DNA of 64,000 nt, taken from NCBI GenBank assembly GCA_024760905.1, contig CM045737.1:10778726-10842725 (forward strand), read 5' to 3'. Under the pieces are notes generated by a model. The model made no database searches, was not told the origin of the DNA, and worked only from the letters and a program-made list of their open reading frames with translations. A program made the position numbers and the translations under genes. This document shows, piece by piece, positions 1 to 27,345 of the stretch. The stretch comes from Plotosus lineatus (Eukaryota > Chordata > Actinopteri > Siluriformes > Plotosidae). The first letter of the stretch is position 1, and every line of letters starts with the position of its first letter.

Positions 1-33
1 CACTCTCCGACGGAAGGATCTACTCAGAAAATC

Positions 34-106
<73 letters not shown>

Positions 107-138
107 ATTTTCTGAGTAGATCCTTCCGTAGGAGAGTG
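1..138. repeat. Fold-back inverted repeat with (CT)n(TA)n loop
   Basis: Bases 1-35 are the reverse complement of 104-138 with a single mismatch (position 9). The spacer is only (CT)n then (TA)n. The arms could form a 35-bp stem. I do not recognise the element; a fold-back MITE or an end of a larger inverted-repeat element are both possible, and the left edge may be cut by the window. Confidence 0.8.
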
Positions 139-163
139 CTCAATACTTTTTGGAAGAGCAAAT

Positions 164-316
164 AAACAAAAATAAAAGGACAGGACAAAGACTTTGTAAT
201 CATTCTTCTATAATCACCTGAAGAGAGAGGATGGTTTCACCACCCCTCGAAACAGATCTGTAGTGATAAATGGAGTTTCAATAGAAAGTCTTTGTCCTGT
301 CCTTTTATTTTTGTTT
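164..316. repeat. Second perfect inverted repeat
   Basis: Bases 164-195 and 285-316 are a perfect 32-bp inverted repeat with an 89-bp spacer. It lies just downstream of the fold-back at 1-138 and is followed by a (GT)n tract. The spacer encodes nothing recognisable. It may be the terminal repeats of a small non-autonomous DNA element; no target duplication was identified. Confidence 0.75.
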
Positions 317-321
317 GTGTG

Positions 322-330
<9 letters not shown>

Positions 331-392
<62 letters not shown>
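331..392. repeat. (GT)n microsatellite
   Basis: Uninterrupted GT dinucleotide tract preceded by a short (AT)n run, in the intron upstream of FMO copy 1 exon 3. ORFs reading through it (poly His-Thr or Cys-Val) are artefacts. Confidence 0.95.
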
Positions 393-395
<3 letters not shown>

Positions 396-486
396 GCTTT
401 GTCAAACCAAGATTGAGACGAAATTTCCAAATTCACAGAGAGATTCAGAATAATGTTATGCTTCTTTGCATTCTTTGCATGTGCAG

Positions 487-16373
<15,887 letters not shown>

Positions 16374-16539
16374 AGGAGTTACTGTACCTCCACCAGATAA
16401 CTGGGGTCCTTGTCTAGAATCTAATTTTGGCAAATGATATCTCTTTTCTGTCGTGATAACCACCAACCCTGGGGAGAAAATATGGATGCATCACATTTGG
16501 ATTGTGTTCAACTTTTATTCATTCATTCATTCATTCATT

Positions 16540-16760
16540 TTTGAACCACATAATCCTAATTAGGACCATGGGGAGGCTGGCGCCCATCTGAACTGACTCT
16601 GGCCAATTGCAGAGTACACCCTGGACAGCTCACCAGGCCATCACAGGGCAGAAACATGCTGACGGCTATGCAGCCTTCACTTGGCAAAAGTCAGCAATAG
16701 TTCTTTTATATGAACCTCTCACCACAGACAGTGAGGGACACGTCTTTGATAACTCAGTTA
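16540..16760 (-). repeat. SINE, tail type B, head missing
   Basis: Minus-strand copy of the core and B tail (aatcctaattagg, cctggacagctcaccaggcc, agtcagcaatagttctttta), preceded by (attc)n. It lies soon after the FMO copy 1 stop codon, so the 3' UTR may run into it. Confidence 0.8.
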
Positions 16761-16819
16761 TCTGCACTGTTCATGTCAAATAAACAAATCATAGCTTTGA
16801 CACATAACAATTTTTCAAT

Positions 16820-17190
16820 TAGCAGTGTTGAGGGAAAAATTATGAAATCATCAAAATAAAACACAATCAGTACTTTGTTGCGCCTCCTGAAATCTTTATG
16901 ACATGGACTATGAGTGTAATTTCCATCAGGTATACTACTTTGAGTTTCCTGTCCTTAGGCTTTGGTGTCTTCCATGGTCTCTATGATCGCTTTTTATAAC
17001 CTTCCAATTTTTTATATTTGCACAAAATTTTAAACACAGCTGACTGGTGGCCACCAACATCTTTCCCACACAGTCTGTTGGATTTCCTTCTTAGAATCAT
17101 TTCCAATGTTTCAAATGACAATTCTTGCTAGATCCTTATTACTTTTCACCGTAGAGTTTACTATGATGCACCAATTTTTGTCTGCAGGAA
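16820..17190 (-). mobile_element. Decayed Tc1-like element, 3' part
   Basis: The minus strand ends with GGATKY and a stop, a typical Tc1 transposase C-terminus, followed by sequence resembling a common fish Tc1 end (aaaattatgaaatca). The upstream coding part is too decayed to read. It differs from the family of copies A and B. Confidence 0.55.
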
Positions 17191-17191
17191 G

Positions 17192-17194
<3 letters not shown>

Positions 17195-17244
<50 letters not shown>
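17195..17244. repeat. (GT)n microsatellite
   Basis: Simple GT tract of about 50 bases. Confidence 0.95.
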
Positions 17245-17247
<3 letters not shown>

Positions 17248-17480
17248 ACAGTCCACAAATGCGCGCTCAGTCTAAGTTATTCACATGAGCTATATATTGT
17301 TCATGTTGTTATTACTAGACATTTGAGAACGTATAGAAATTATACTAACGTAATGTAATACTGTGATAGTCATCACATTCACATAGACAGGAACTTTCCA
17401 AATGCTTTAACACTGGTGAGCTAATTAGATAAATAGAAGATGAATTTCATCATAAAGTTTGACAGCGCAGTTGTAGAGTT

Positions 17481-17840
17481 ATACGTGGGCAGTGGTGGTC
17501 TAGTGGTATAGGGCGCTGGATCGCTGATCCAAAGGTTGGGAGTTTGAGTCCCACTCTCCACAAGGTTGTCACTGCCCCCCCCCCCCCCCCCCCCCCAGTG
17601 CAGGTAACTGGGTTATCAAAGGCCGGCCATGTCTCCCACTGTCTATGGTGTGAAGCATGTAAAAGAACCATTGCTGACTTTCGTAAAGAGTAGGCTGCAA
17701 AGCCGTCAGTGTGTTTCTGCCCTGCGATGGCCTGGTGAGCTGTCCAGGGTGTACTCTGCCCATGCCCGAAGTTGGCTGGGATGAGCACCAGCCTCCCCGC
17801 GACCCAAATTAGGATTAAGTGGTTACAGAAAATTAACTGA
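17481..17840 (+). repeat. tRNA-headed SINE with 11-bp target duplication (tail B)
   Basis: The direct repeat gttgtagagtt lies at 17470-17480 and 17841-17851. The head has boxes tggtctagtgg and gtttgagtccc. The shared core follows. The tail is the B type: cctgcgatggcctggtgagc, gtccagggtgtactctgccc and an end like aggattaagtggttacagaa. It contains a poly-C run at 17574-17596. Confidence 0.92.
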
Positions 17841-18050
17841 GTTGTAGAGTTCCGTGAACACTTGTCGTAACTCCACCAGTCATTTTTCTTTGCAGTTACC
17901 AAATTAATTAAGTCCTAAGCTGGATGAGGAGTGTACACACTTTTGTTTCAGTGAAAACCACTTTATGTTTTTGGACATATCCTATTTGCTTTAGAAATAT
18001 AAATTACAAGGTGATTTCCATATTTTAACAATATTAAATAATTCCAAAGC

Positions 18051-18382
18051 ACAGTGGTTAGCACACCTGCCTCACAGCAAGAAGGTCCTCAGTTCGACTG
18101 CTGGGCTCAGGCATAGCTGTGTTGAGTTTTCCTGTTCTCCATGTACTTGGCTGGGGTTTCTTCTGGGTTTCCTCCCACAGCCCAAAAACATGCAGCATAG
18201 ACTAATTGGCGATTCCAAACCACCCCAGTTGTGAATGTGTATGAATGATTCTGTTGATGTGCGTGTTGATCCTGAATTATCTGGCAGGTATTCTGACCTC
18301 ACGCAGGGCCGGCTGAGATGGGGGCCAGTTTCCTCTGTGACCCTAATTAGCATTAAGCAGCATGGAAAATGAATGAATGAAT
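18051..18382 (+). repeat. tRNA-headed SINE, family 2 (diverged)
   Basis: Starts near cagtggttagcacacctgcc and contains a B-box-like agttcgactgc, the tgggtttcctcccacagccc block, and a tail ending attaagcagcatggaaaatg followed by (aatg)n. Confidence 0.78.
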
Positions 18383-18599
18383 TGTATGATTTGTATGGTT
18401 GTATTATTCTGTTTGTATTTTGGGTTCTATGCATTTGTCTGGTTCCATTCTATCACTTGTACTCTCTTGCTCGCACCCCCCCCCCCCCCCGCTCTTCCTG
18501 CATCTTTTTAGAAGTTTATACACGAGAGATTTTGGTATGGGTGCATTTGAGCCAGTAGATTGATTTGTTTCAAGAATGTAATCACTGTATTTCTCAACC

Positions 18600-19394
18600 A
18601 GGCACATACAAGGTGACCAAAATCGGTTTTCATTTATTTGGCAGCTGTATAATCAAAAAGGGACATTAATAAATGAAAGCTGCACATTTGTTTTATTGCG
18701 ATTATGTAAACTTACCAGGTTTCACAATTAGTTATAATATGAACAAAGGCCAACTTGACCTGGGGAGGGAGGAATATCACACTTGAATTCAGACCCGCAA
18801 ACCAATAATGTGTAGACCCCTACTGGTCTGAAATAGACAGTCTGAATCAACTCTCCATTTTCAAAGATTTAGTTCATGAGAACCTTCTTATCGTTCTGAA
18901 CTTCTTCAGATTCACCATTTTTCTTGGTGCCTTTATTGTATTTGATTACATACTCATATTATTCCTTTTAATATTTTGGTTATCCCTATGACTATTAATT
19001 GAATTTTTTATCTGTGTGGACATTTTACATGTCCCCAGTATAGGGAATGTGGGGATTTAGTTCAATTAGATTCCATGATCAAATATGGGATTTTTTATTC
19101 TGGGTATGGGTAAATTATTTGTCTTTCTGTAACCAATTACATTCATCTCATAATATGCATCCTATCAGGGTGTGTAAAACTTGACTGGTCCCAGAAATAA
19201 GGTAATAAACATATTGCATGTAGAAGTTGAATCGTGTGGTGAGTTTTTCTTTGCATTTAAATAAATTCCATCCTACAATAAACTTAAATTACCTTCCACA
19301 GATTTTAAATAAAACAGTCAGAGAATCACCCACCTTATTTCACTAAATAATATGCGGTAGAGGTATGCAGGGTTGCAATGTGTTGGGGGGGGGT
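18600..19394. other. Unrecognised AT-rich intergenic DNA
   Basis: No coding region, repeat family or RNA gene is recognised on either strand. Confidence 0.5.
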
Positions 19395-20195
19395 GTCACA
19401 GAATCCGAATAGGCCATGTTTTATGCCTCTGTTATTGAGGTGGCAGCGCCATGGATGTGGTGAAGGAGGACATGAAGGTCGTTGGTGTAAGAGAAGAAGA
19501 TGCAAAGGATAGGGTGAGATGGAGGCAGATGATTCGCTGTGGCGACCCCTGGAGGGAAAAGCCGAAAGGAAAAGAAGAAGAGCCTATAGGTGTGGCCAGA
19601 AGGTTATCGGTGCTTGTCTTGTAACCCCGCAAACCCCATGCTGGACACCGGCGGAAAAGGGGGCTGTCTAGCTGAAAAAGGAGCTCTATTTGGGCTTATC
19701 GGCATGTGGGACTCCCGAGGCAGCAGACAGGTACCGGCAGGCCAAACGTACTGTAGCCCAAGCTGTCATCGATGCAAAATTTCGGGCATGGGAGTAGTTT
19801 ACTGAGCGCTTGGAAAGCAAGTATCGGTTGGCCTTGAAAGGATTCTGGACCACTATTCAAGAAGGACAAGCAGTTCTGCACAAATACTGTTTTCAGCAGA
19901 AGTGGGGAGTTGCTCACCTCGACTGGGGATATTGTTGTTTGGATGAGGGTGCACCCATCACTGGAGCTGAGGTTGCCGAGGTAATCAAAAAGCTCCCTGC
20001 TGGTTGGGCTCTGGGGTGGATGAGATCCACTCTGAATATCTCAGGGGTCTGGCTGTTGTTAGACTGTCTTGGTTGACACATCTTTTCAATATCATATCGT
20101 CATCAGAGGCCATAACTCTGGATTGGCAAGCTGGGGTGGTAATCCCCCATTTTAAAAAAGGGGAACAGAGGGTGTGTTCTAATTATCGTAATTAA
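19395..20195 (+). mobile_element. LINE-2-type fragment (same family as 60640-63187)
   Basis: Aligns with about 61905-62640: gaatccgaataggccatgtt, then the region before the RT (ggtaccggcaggccaaacgt), and VIKKLPAGWALG, STLNISGVW and HFKKGEQRVCSNYR in successive frames. It is interrupted by an RTE 3' end at about 19450-19580 and stops abruptly inside RT motif 'NYRG'. It is broken by stops and frameshifts. Confidence 0.82.
19450..19580 (+). mobile_element. RTE 3' end inserted in a LINE fragment
   Basis: Contains the last RTE codons (MDVVKEDMKVVGVREEDAK) and the 3' end gccgaaaggaaaagaagaag. The surrounding LINE sequence resumes after it. The insertion is strongly 5'-truncated; a clear target duplication longer than about 4 bases is not visible. 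Confidence 0.8.
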
Positions 20196-20797
20196 GTGGA
20201 GGAAGATGTTGAGGAACTTGAAATCAACAAACAGACCCAAAGCATGACAGCAAGTAGCTTTATATATACAGAGAGTGAGAGAGACAAATGGATATGCAAG
20301 CTCCGAAAAATGAGGTAGATGCATGTCCATTGTTTTCTTAAGTAAAAAATAAGTCTAAGCTATGAAAGGAATTAGAAATATCTACATAAAACACACAGAT
20401 AAATAATTGTCCCCTGTTTGTGTGTGGGGGTGGTTGGGCCACTTCTTCAGAAGATGACCAGGCCAAAAATAATAAACAAACACATAACTACATAAACACA
20501 CAATCTAATTTACTTCACACCATAAAGAAAAACTGACAAAAACTCATCGGCTTTCCTCACTCCCTAACTAACCAAAACCAGGAGAAAACAAGGAGGGGAA
20601 ATAAATGGCACTGGCTTCCTCCTAACTGCAGTGCTATTTACAAGTGAATATATACAGTACAATGATCCCTCACTACTTTGTGTTTCAGTTTCTGCAACTT
20701 CAGTGCATAGTGGGTTTTTCAAAAATATTCAATCGAAAAAAAATAAAAAATAAAAAATAAGGAAATTAAGGAAAAATAGGGAAAAAGTTAAGGAAAA

Positions 20798-21134
20798 GGG
20801 CAGTGCTGGCCTGGTGGTATAGGGTGCTGGATCGCTGATCCTAAGATTGGGGGTTCGAGTCCCACTCTACACAAGGTTGTCACTATCCCCCCCAGTGCAG
20901 CTAACTGGGTTATCAAAGGCCAGCCATGTTTCTCACTGTCTATGGTGAGAGGTTCATGTAAGAGAACCGTTTCTGACTTTCGACAAGAGTAGCTGCATAG
21001 TTGTCAGCATGTTTCTGCCCTGTGCTAAAGAGTTGTGTCAGGAAGGGCATCCAATGTAAAAGCCTATGCCAAATTAAACATGCGAATCATCTCTGCGGTG
21101 ACCCCTGGAAAAAGGGAAAAGCCGAAAGGAAAAA
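20798..21134 (+). repeat. tRNA-headed SINE with RTE-like tail (tail A)
   Basis: Head boxes tggcctggtgg and ggttcgagtccc, then the shared core. The tail has gttgtgtcaggaagggcatc (also near the RTE 5' end) followed by a ctgcggtgacccctgg..gccgaaagga end like the RTE 3' terminus. Confidence 0.88.
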
Positions 21135-21265
21135 AGGTAAATGCCGCAAAATAATAAAATAATTATGCAAAAAAAAAATAAAAAAAAATAATAAATAAAT
21201 AAATAAATAAATAAATAGAAACAAAAAACAACCCAAACTGCCCCAACAAAACTACTTTACATTTT

Positions 21266-21266
<1 letters not shown>

Positions 21267-21330
<64 letters not shown>
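21267..21330. repeat. (GT)n microsatellite
   Basis: GT tract inside the split inverted-repeat element; (AAAT)n lies just before it at about 21180-21220. Confidence 0.95.
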
Positions 21331-21333
<3 letters not shown>

Positions 21334-22991
21334 ACTGTATGTGTGTGTATTTTCATTTTATTTACATCTTATGCATTATTTTTGAATGTTTAATTGTTAT
21401 GATAAGCATTTATAGCATTGAATATGTATTTATTAATATTCTTCTTCTTCTTCTTCTTGGTTGTCTCTCGAATCAAGGAAGATGATTGGTTGTGCTCTCG
21501 TCGGTGAGTACGCATGTGACTTCAAAGTCCAAAGGCTGAAACGCATACTCTGTTGCAGGTTGGGCAAGGCACGCTTGTTGTAGAGATGACAGTAGATGAC
21601 ATTCGGTGTCTCTGTTGGCGGGCTGCTTCAAGGTGCAAGCAGCGGTCATCCTCAAAGGCAACAGCTGCACGTGGGGTCAAGGAGCGACAAAGCTGTCTGT
21701 CATTCGCTGTTAGCTCGAGTTGGCCAGGCTTGATATCTGCCCATTTGAGATTTGCCTTGAGGTTGTCCTTGTATCTCTTCTTTGGTCGACCTTGGTTGCG
21801 GTTTCCTTTAACCAGTTCTCCATAGAAGAGTTGGCGTGGGATTCTGGACTTCTCCATCCTGATGACATGTCCTATCCACCGAAGTTGGGCTTTGATGAGC
21901 TTGGCTTTGATACTGGTAGTGTTGGCTCTGTCTAATACCTCCTGGTTTGTAACACGGTCTTGCCACCATGTCTTCATGATGGAGCGGAGGGAGCGTTGGT
22001 GAAACTGCTCAAGCTTTTTGATGTGTCTTCGGTACACAGTCCATGTCTCACAACCATACAACAAGGACGATATACCCACAGCATTGTAGACCTTGAATTT
22101 TGTTGTGAGACGAATGCTTCTGTGTTTCAAGACTTTGGTGTGAAGTCTGCCTAATGCCTGACTAGCTTTCTGGATCCTGGCTGAGATTTCTCCATCAAGA
22201 GAACCATCACTGGAGATAATGTTGCTCAAGTACTTGAATGTTTGGACATTTTTCAACCGTGTGCCATCGATAGTGATGCATGGTGACTGGATGGTCCTAT
22301 TTTGTTCTGGCTGTACGAGTACTACAGTTTTTCCAAGACTAATTGTAAGTCTGAATTGCTTGGCCGCTTTAGAGAATTTGTCAATTATGGTTTGCAGGTG
22401 GTTCTCTTCATGGGCCATGAGAGCATAGTCATCGGCATACAGGGCCTCCAATACTTACCTGTGTAAAGTGTCTTTGTTTTTGCATTTTGGCGCCTCAGGT
22501 CGAACACTGACCCATCAAGCCGGTATTTGATGTACACTCCAAGGTCAAGATCACTGATAGCATGGTTGAGTACTTGAGTAAAGAAAGAGATTGAACAGCA
22601 CAGGAGCCAGGACACAGCCTTGCTTTACTCCATTGGAGATTTTGAAGCAGTCTGATGGTTCGCCATTTGAGAGCATTTCTTCTGTCATATCCCAGTGGAA
22701 CAGTTTGACTAACGTAGTGAGCTTCTCTGTTGACTGTGACAAATACCTTGGTGAGGTCTATAAATACCGAGTACAGATTCATGTTCTGTTCCATACACTT
22801 TTCTTGGACCTGTCTGAAGGCAAAGACCATGTCTACAGTGCTGTGATTTGGGCAAAAGCCGCACTGTGATTCCGAGAGATTTCTCTCAGCCACAGTTGGG
22901 CTGAGTCTGTTGATTAGCACTTGGGCCAGTATTTTGCCAGCTGTGGACAGGAGGGATATGCCCCTGTAATTAACGCAGTCTGCTCTTGAGC

Positions 22992-24001
22992 TATTCGGTC
23001 ACTGTATCACCGGAGCCAGAGTTTGGTCCGTATTGGTAACAGCAGGTCGGATTCGTTTCCAGTGGGAGTTGGAGTCCGCCAAGGCTGTCCTTTGTCATCG
23101 ATTCTGTTCATAATTTTTATGGACAGAATTTCTAGGCGCAGTCGAGGCGAGGAGGGGTTCTGGTTTGGTGGCCATCGGATATCATCTGCTTTTTGCGGAT
23201 GATGTTGTCCTTTTGGCTTCATCAAGTCAGGCCCTCCAGCTCTCATTGGAACGATTCGCAGCTGAGTGCGAAGCAGCCGGGATGAAGATCAGTACCTCCA
23301 AGTCCGAGGCCATGGTTCTCAGTCGGACAATGGTGGAATGCACCCTCCAGGTTGGGAATGAGGTCCTGCCCCAAGTGGAGGAGTTTAAGTATCTTGGGGT
23401 CTTGTTTACGAGTGAGGGAAGGATGGAGCGAGAGATCGACAGACGGATCGCTGCAGCCTCTGCTGTTAAGCGGTGCCTGTATCGCTCCGTCGTGGTGAAA
23501 AAGGAGCTGAGCCGCAAGGCGAAGCTTTCAATTTACCAGTCGATCTACATTCCAACCCTCACCTATGGTCACGAGCTTTGGGTAATGACCGAAAGAACAA
23601 GATCACGGATATAAGCGGCTGAAATGAGCTTCCTTCGCCGGGTGGCGGGGTTCTCCCTTAGAGATAGGGTGAGAAGCTCCGCCATCCGGGGAGAGCTCGG
23701 AGTAGATCCGCTGCTCCTCCGCATTGAGAGGGGCCAGTTGAGGTGGCTCGGGCATCTGGTCAGAATGCCCCCCGGACGCCTCCCTGGTGTGGTGTTTCGG
23801 GCATGTCCAACCGGGAAGAGACTCCGGGGTCAACCTAGAACACGCTGGAGGGACTATGTCTCTCGGCTTGTCTGGGACCGCCTCGGTGTCCCCCCGGGAG
23901 AGTTGGAGGAAGTGGCTCGGGAGAGGGACGTCTGGACCTCTTTGCTAAGGCTGCTGCCCCCGCGACCCGACCCTGGACTAAGCGGAAGAAGATGATGATG
24001 A
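22992..24001 (+). mobile_element. LINE-2-type 3' half inserted in LINE-3, 11-bp target duplication
   Basis: Perfect direct repeat tgctcttgagc at 22981-22991 and 24002-24012. The insert is 5'-truncated inside the RT domain, covers the catalytic FADD region (lost by a frameshift here, ..LLFADDVVLL), KYLGVLFTSEGRMEREIDRR and TYGHELWVMTE, and ends with gaccctggactaagcggaag and (ATG)n. It is in opposite orientation to its host. Confidence 0.95.
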
Positions 24002-25022
24002 TGCTCTTGAGCCCTTGTTTTGAATAGAGCAACTATTGATGCATTGTGAAAGTCTGCAGGGAGTTTTTCCTCTACCCAGATGCTGACTAGCACAGTGTAA
24101 AAGGATTCCAGGGCTATGCCACCTAGTGCTTTGTAGACTTCCGCAGGAATGCCATCCTTTCCAGGAGCTTTTCCGCAGTTCATCTGTTTAATGGCTCTAT
24201 TGATTTCATCCATAGAGGGTGGCTCATTTAATTCAGTGTGTTCTGCTTGTTGTTTTATCTGGTCAAGTGCACACTGGTCAACTGTGGAAGGGCGATCCAG
24301 AAGTTGGCTGAACTGTTCTTTCCATCTGTTGTTGATGTCACTTTGGCTCTTGATCAGTGTTGTTCCGTCTGAGGAAAGCAGATGAGTGAAGCCAGATTTG
24401 GAGGGACCAAACACTGTCTTGATGGAACTTAAAAACTGTTTTGAGTTATTTGAGTCAGCAAACCCTTGGATCTCTTCAGCTTTCTCATCCCACCACTTAT
24501 CCTGCATTTTCCTTATCTCCCTCTGAGCCTCACTCTGCAAAGACTTGAACCTGTTTTTTTTTTTTTAGTACTGAATCTGGGTTGTTTTGCCACCACATGA
24601 ATGCCTTGTTTTTATTGGCCAAGAGATCCTCTATGGCAGTGTTGTTCTGATCAAACCAGTCTTAGTGATGTCTGCGTTTAGGGCCAAGCACACCCTTAGC
24701 ACACCCTTAGCTGTCTCCTGTATTATACCCCTGAATGTTTCCCATTTGTGAGTTGGGTTTCCAGTCAGTGGTCCTGTAGTAGACAGCTTTTGATCCAGAC
24801 TGTCCTTGAACATACCAAGGAGGGGTCCTGGCTGTGTTGAAAGCTGCACGAGTTTGTTTTGGCCTCCTTGGGAAGTGGCGAGCTATGTGCAATCGAAGGA
24901 TTGTGCGCAAAAATCTATGATCCTTTCAACATTCTGCACCCCTCATTACTTTTCTTATTAGGATGTCTTTAATGTCATGATGGCGAAGAATAACATAGTC
25001 AATGAGGTGCTATTGTCTAGAG

Positions 25023-25364
25023 CAGGGGTCACCAACCTTTTTGAAACTGAGAGCTACTTCATGGGTACCAATTAATGCGAAGGGCTACTAGGTCGATACA
25101 CACCTCTGAAATTACAAATTTGCTCAATTTACATTTAATTAGATTTAATTAGATGTTATTATTAATAATTAATGATATTCATCTATGTGAAGATATTGAC
25201 TTGATTTAAAAATATATTCAAAAAAATTATATGCAGCTCAATGGAGAGTGGCGCTGTCCTAAAAATGGGCCTGTCCTAAAAATAGCAGTGAACAGGTCCG
25301 CGGGCAACTTATATTGTCCTTGCGGGCTACCTGGTGCCCACGGGCACCACGTTGGTGATCCCTG
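25023..25364. mobile_element. hAT-type MITE with 8-bp target duplication
   Basis: Flanked by gtctagag at 25015-25022 and 25365-25372. Terminal inverted repeat caggggtcaccaac against caggggatcaccaac-like right end (one mismatch over 14). No ORF. The 8-bp duplication and the CAGGG..CCTG ends fit hAT. Confidence 0.92.
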
Positions 25365-25586
25365 GTCTAGAGCGTGGATGCATATATGTGGTCTTGTACT
25401 TATCAACCATCCTGAATGTGGTGTTACTGATAGCTAGATTGTGCTCTGCACATTTGCTCAGCAGAAGAAGACCGTTGTTGGTCATCTTGCCCACACTGTG
25501 TCTGCCGAGTACACCTTCCCATCGATAGTGGTCATAACCTACTCGGGCATTAAAATCACTGAGCAGTATTAGTTTATCACTGGAAG

Positions 25587-25946
25587 TGTTGTGGCGGGAG
25601 TGTATGCGTAGGACCCAAGGATGCAGGAGACCGAAGGAAGGTTCAACAATTTACTAAACATTAAGCACTGTCAATTACTAGCATATGAGAATCAAGAGAA
25701 CTGGTCGAGCATGAAGCACGAACCAGCGATCAGAGAGAACGTCGAGGAGCAGAGTCACTGAAACCAATCTTCTGACAGCGGAGGGGAGCATGCCGCTCCC
25801 TTTTTATCGCTGGCTGCCGCTGATTGCAGATTAGGACCAGGTGCGCTCAGCTCGGAAGCTCATCTACCGGCAACCGCCATGCCCCTCGCCAGCGCCTGCA
25901 ATGAATTAATGAAAGGTAAGTTCGCCAGCCAGCACAAACCATGACA
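25587..25946 (-). mobile_element. Solo LTR with 5-bp target duplication
   Basis: 360 bases running TG to CA on both strands, flanked by ggaag at 25582-25586 and 25947-25951. On the minus strand it starts TGTCATGG, has a TATA-like gataaaaagg box in the middle, and ends cgccacaaca. It interrupts the LINE-3 endonuclease. Internal retroelement sequence is absent, as expected after LTR-LTR recombination. Family (Gypsy-like or other) is not determined. Confidence 0.82.
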
Positions 25947-27249
25947 GGAAGACACAGAGCTCAGAAGGGAATCGAGGTCAGCATAGAACTGTTCTATGGT
26001 ATTTTCTGTGCTTGTCAGCGTTGGTGCATAGTCACTGATGATTGTGAGATGTCGTTTTTGGTCAAATGGCAAGCAAAGTTTAATTAGTCTTTCAGTGATA
26101 CCAACTGGAAGGTCTGAGAGCTGTTTCAACAGACGACTTTATGGCGAAGCTGACTCCATGGATCCTGTCTTTCTGATTTGCCTTTCCAGAATAAAGTGTA
26201 GCCATCAGATGGTTCAACAACAAATCCTTTGTCTGCTAGTCTTGTCTCACTAAGAGCAGCTATGTCTATGTTATAGTGAGACAATTCCTTGGCAACCAGG
26301 GCTGTTCTTCTTTGTGGTCTGTCAACTTTATCTCTGTTCATTAGGGTATGGACGTTCCATGCCCCTAGTATGAGCTTCTTTCTTTGTTTTTTTTATTGTT
26401 TCAACCACTTAGAAGGATGATCTGCCAGCTGTGGCGGGCTGGCCAGACTTGGTAGGGCAGGCAATTTTCAGACCACCTTTTCTAGGTCCTTCCCATACTT
26501 GGGTGAGCAGTGTTGTCCTGAATAGGGCTGCTCAGTCGCTATGAATGCTGCCGAACTTCTTTGCTGCCCCGGGTTCAAAGAAGAGCAACAAATGTCCAAA
26601 GCCGGCTACATGTAGGTTCATAACTACAACTACCAGGGGCACAAAGAGTCGTTACTTCTGGGGACAACATCGGCTGCAGTAGATGACCGTGCCCTTCACT
26701 TGTGCTCTGACACGCTCTAAGCACTCTACAGTGCCTTGCTACACCGCCTTCCTGACCGTTGAAGCTAGTGATAATTGATGACTTCATCTGCCCAGTCTGC
26801 CAGAGTAGACTTGTTTGTGGTGAACAGTACGAAGAGGTTTCTGTCAGGGTTACCTCCCCCTTAGCTCCTGGCCAGAAGACCAACCCTGGGAGCACAGAAT
26901 CTATTTGTCCAAAAGCAGGGGGTCTGTTCATGGGCACCAAGGCACGTCCACACACCAGTGGATCATGCATGCCACATGTCTTGGAGCAGACCACCTCCGA
27001 GTCCTCGTAGTTCAGCCTGGGGCCACAAGGTACCCAGTTTCCGTGTGTCACCGCGGGGAGGAACTGCATCGGGCTTGTCTATGAGATGCTGATTGGCAGC
27101 TTTGCAACCACCATATACGAGCAAAGAAGGCTTTCGCACACTAGTTCCCTTTCACTCCATGCAGAGCTAGCTCTTTCCGTGTCAATAGACCATTTGGACA
27201 CACTATTTATGTGTGCACATAAACTGATATTATATACACATATACGTTT

Positions 27250-27345
27250 TTAAAAGGGGGACCGGAGGGCATGTTCCAGTTATCGAGGAATCACACTATT
27301 CAGCCTACCCGGGAAAGTCTATGCAGGGGTACTGGAGAGGAGGGA
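27250..27345 (+). mobile_element. Short LINE-2-type fragment
   Basis: Matches about 62606-62692 (gggggaccggaggg..ttccagttatcgagg..gggaaagtctatgcagggg). Both ends are truncated. It sits within the right flank of the split inverted-repeat element. Confidence 0.75.

Larger units (their letters stand above)
21522..26341 (-). pseudogene. LINE-3 endonuclease/RT, broken and interrupted
   Basis: Endonuclease: IDIAALSETRLADKG and LSDFNARVGYDH, the second split from the first by the solo LTR. RT: NCGKAPGKDGIPAEVYKALG, then NYRGISLLSTAGKIL, SESQCGF and YADDYALMA; thumb-like TFKYLSNIISSDGSLDGEIS, LLYGCETWTVY and HVIRMEKSRIPRQLFYGEL. Frameshifts predate the nested insertions, for example a lost base at the FKNKG motif near 24015. 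Confidence 0.86.
21437..27219 (-). mobile_element. APE-type non-LTR retrotransposon, third family (LINE-3)
   Basis: On the minus strand it runs from a 5' leader near 27219 through an endonuclease (about 26340-25400), a linker, RT (24540-24013 and 22980-22400) and a C-terminal zinc-finger-like CPTCNRVC..H...H, to an (AAG)n tail at 21437-21458. The flanks rejoin in the intact copy of the host element, allowing the borders to be placed. It contains a LINE-2 fragment, a hAT MITE and a solo LTR. Clade is not certain. Confidence 0.85.

Noticed and set aside
17481..17560. Possible tRNA gene
   Set aside because: A- and B-box-like motifs are present, but no cloverleaf can be drawn and the sequence continues into a SINE core. 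The same holds for all other copies.
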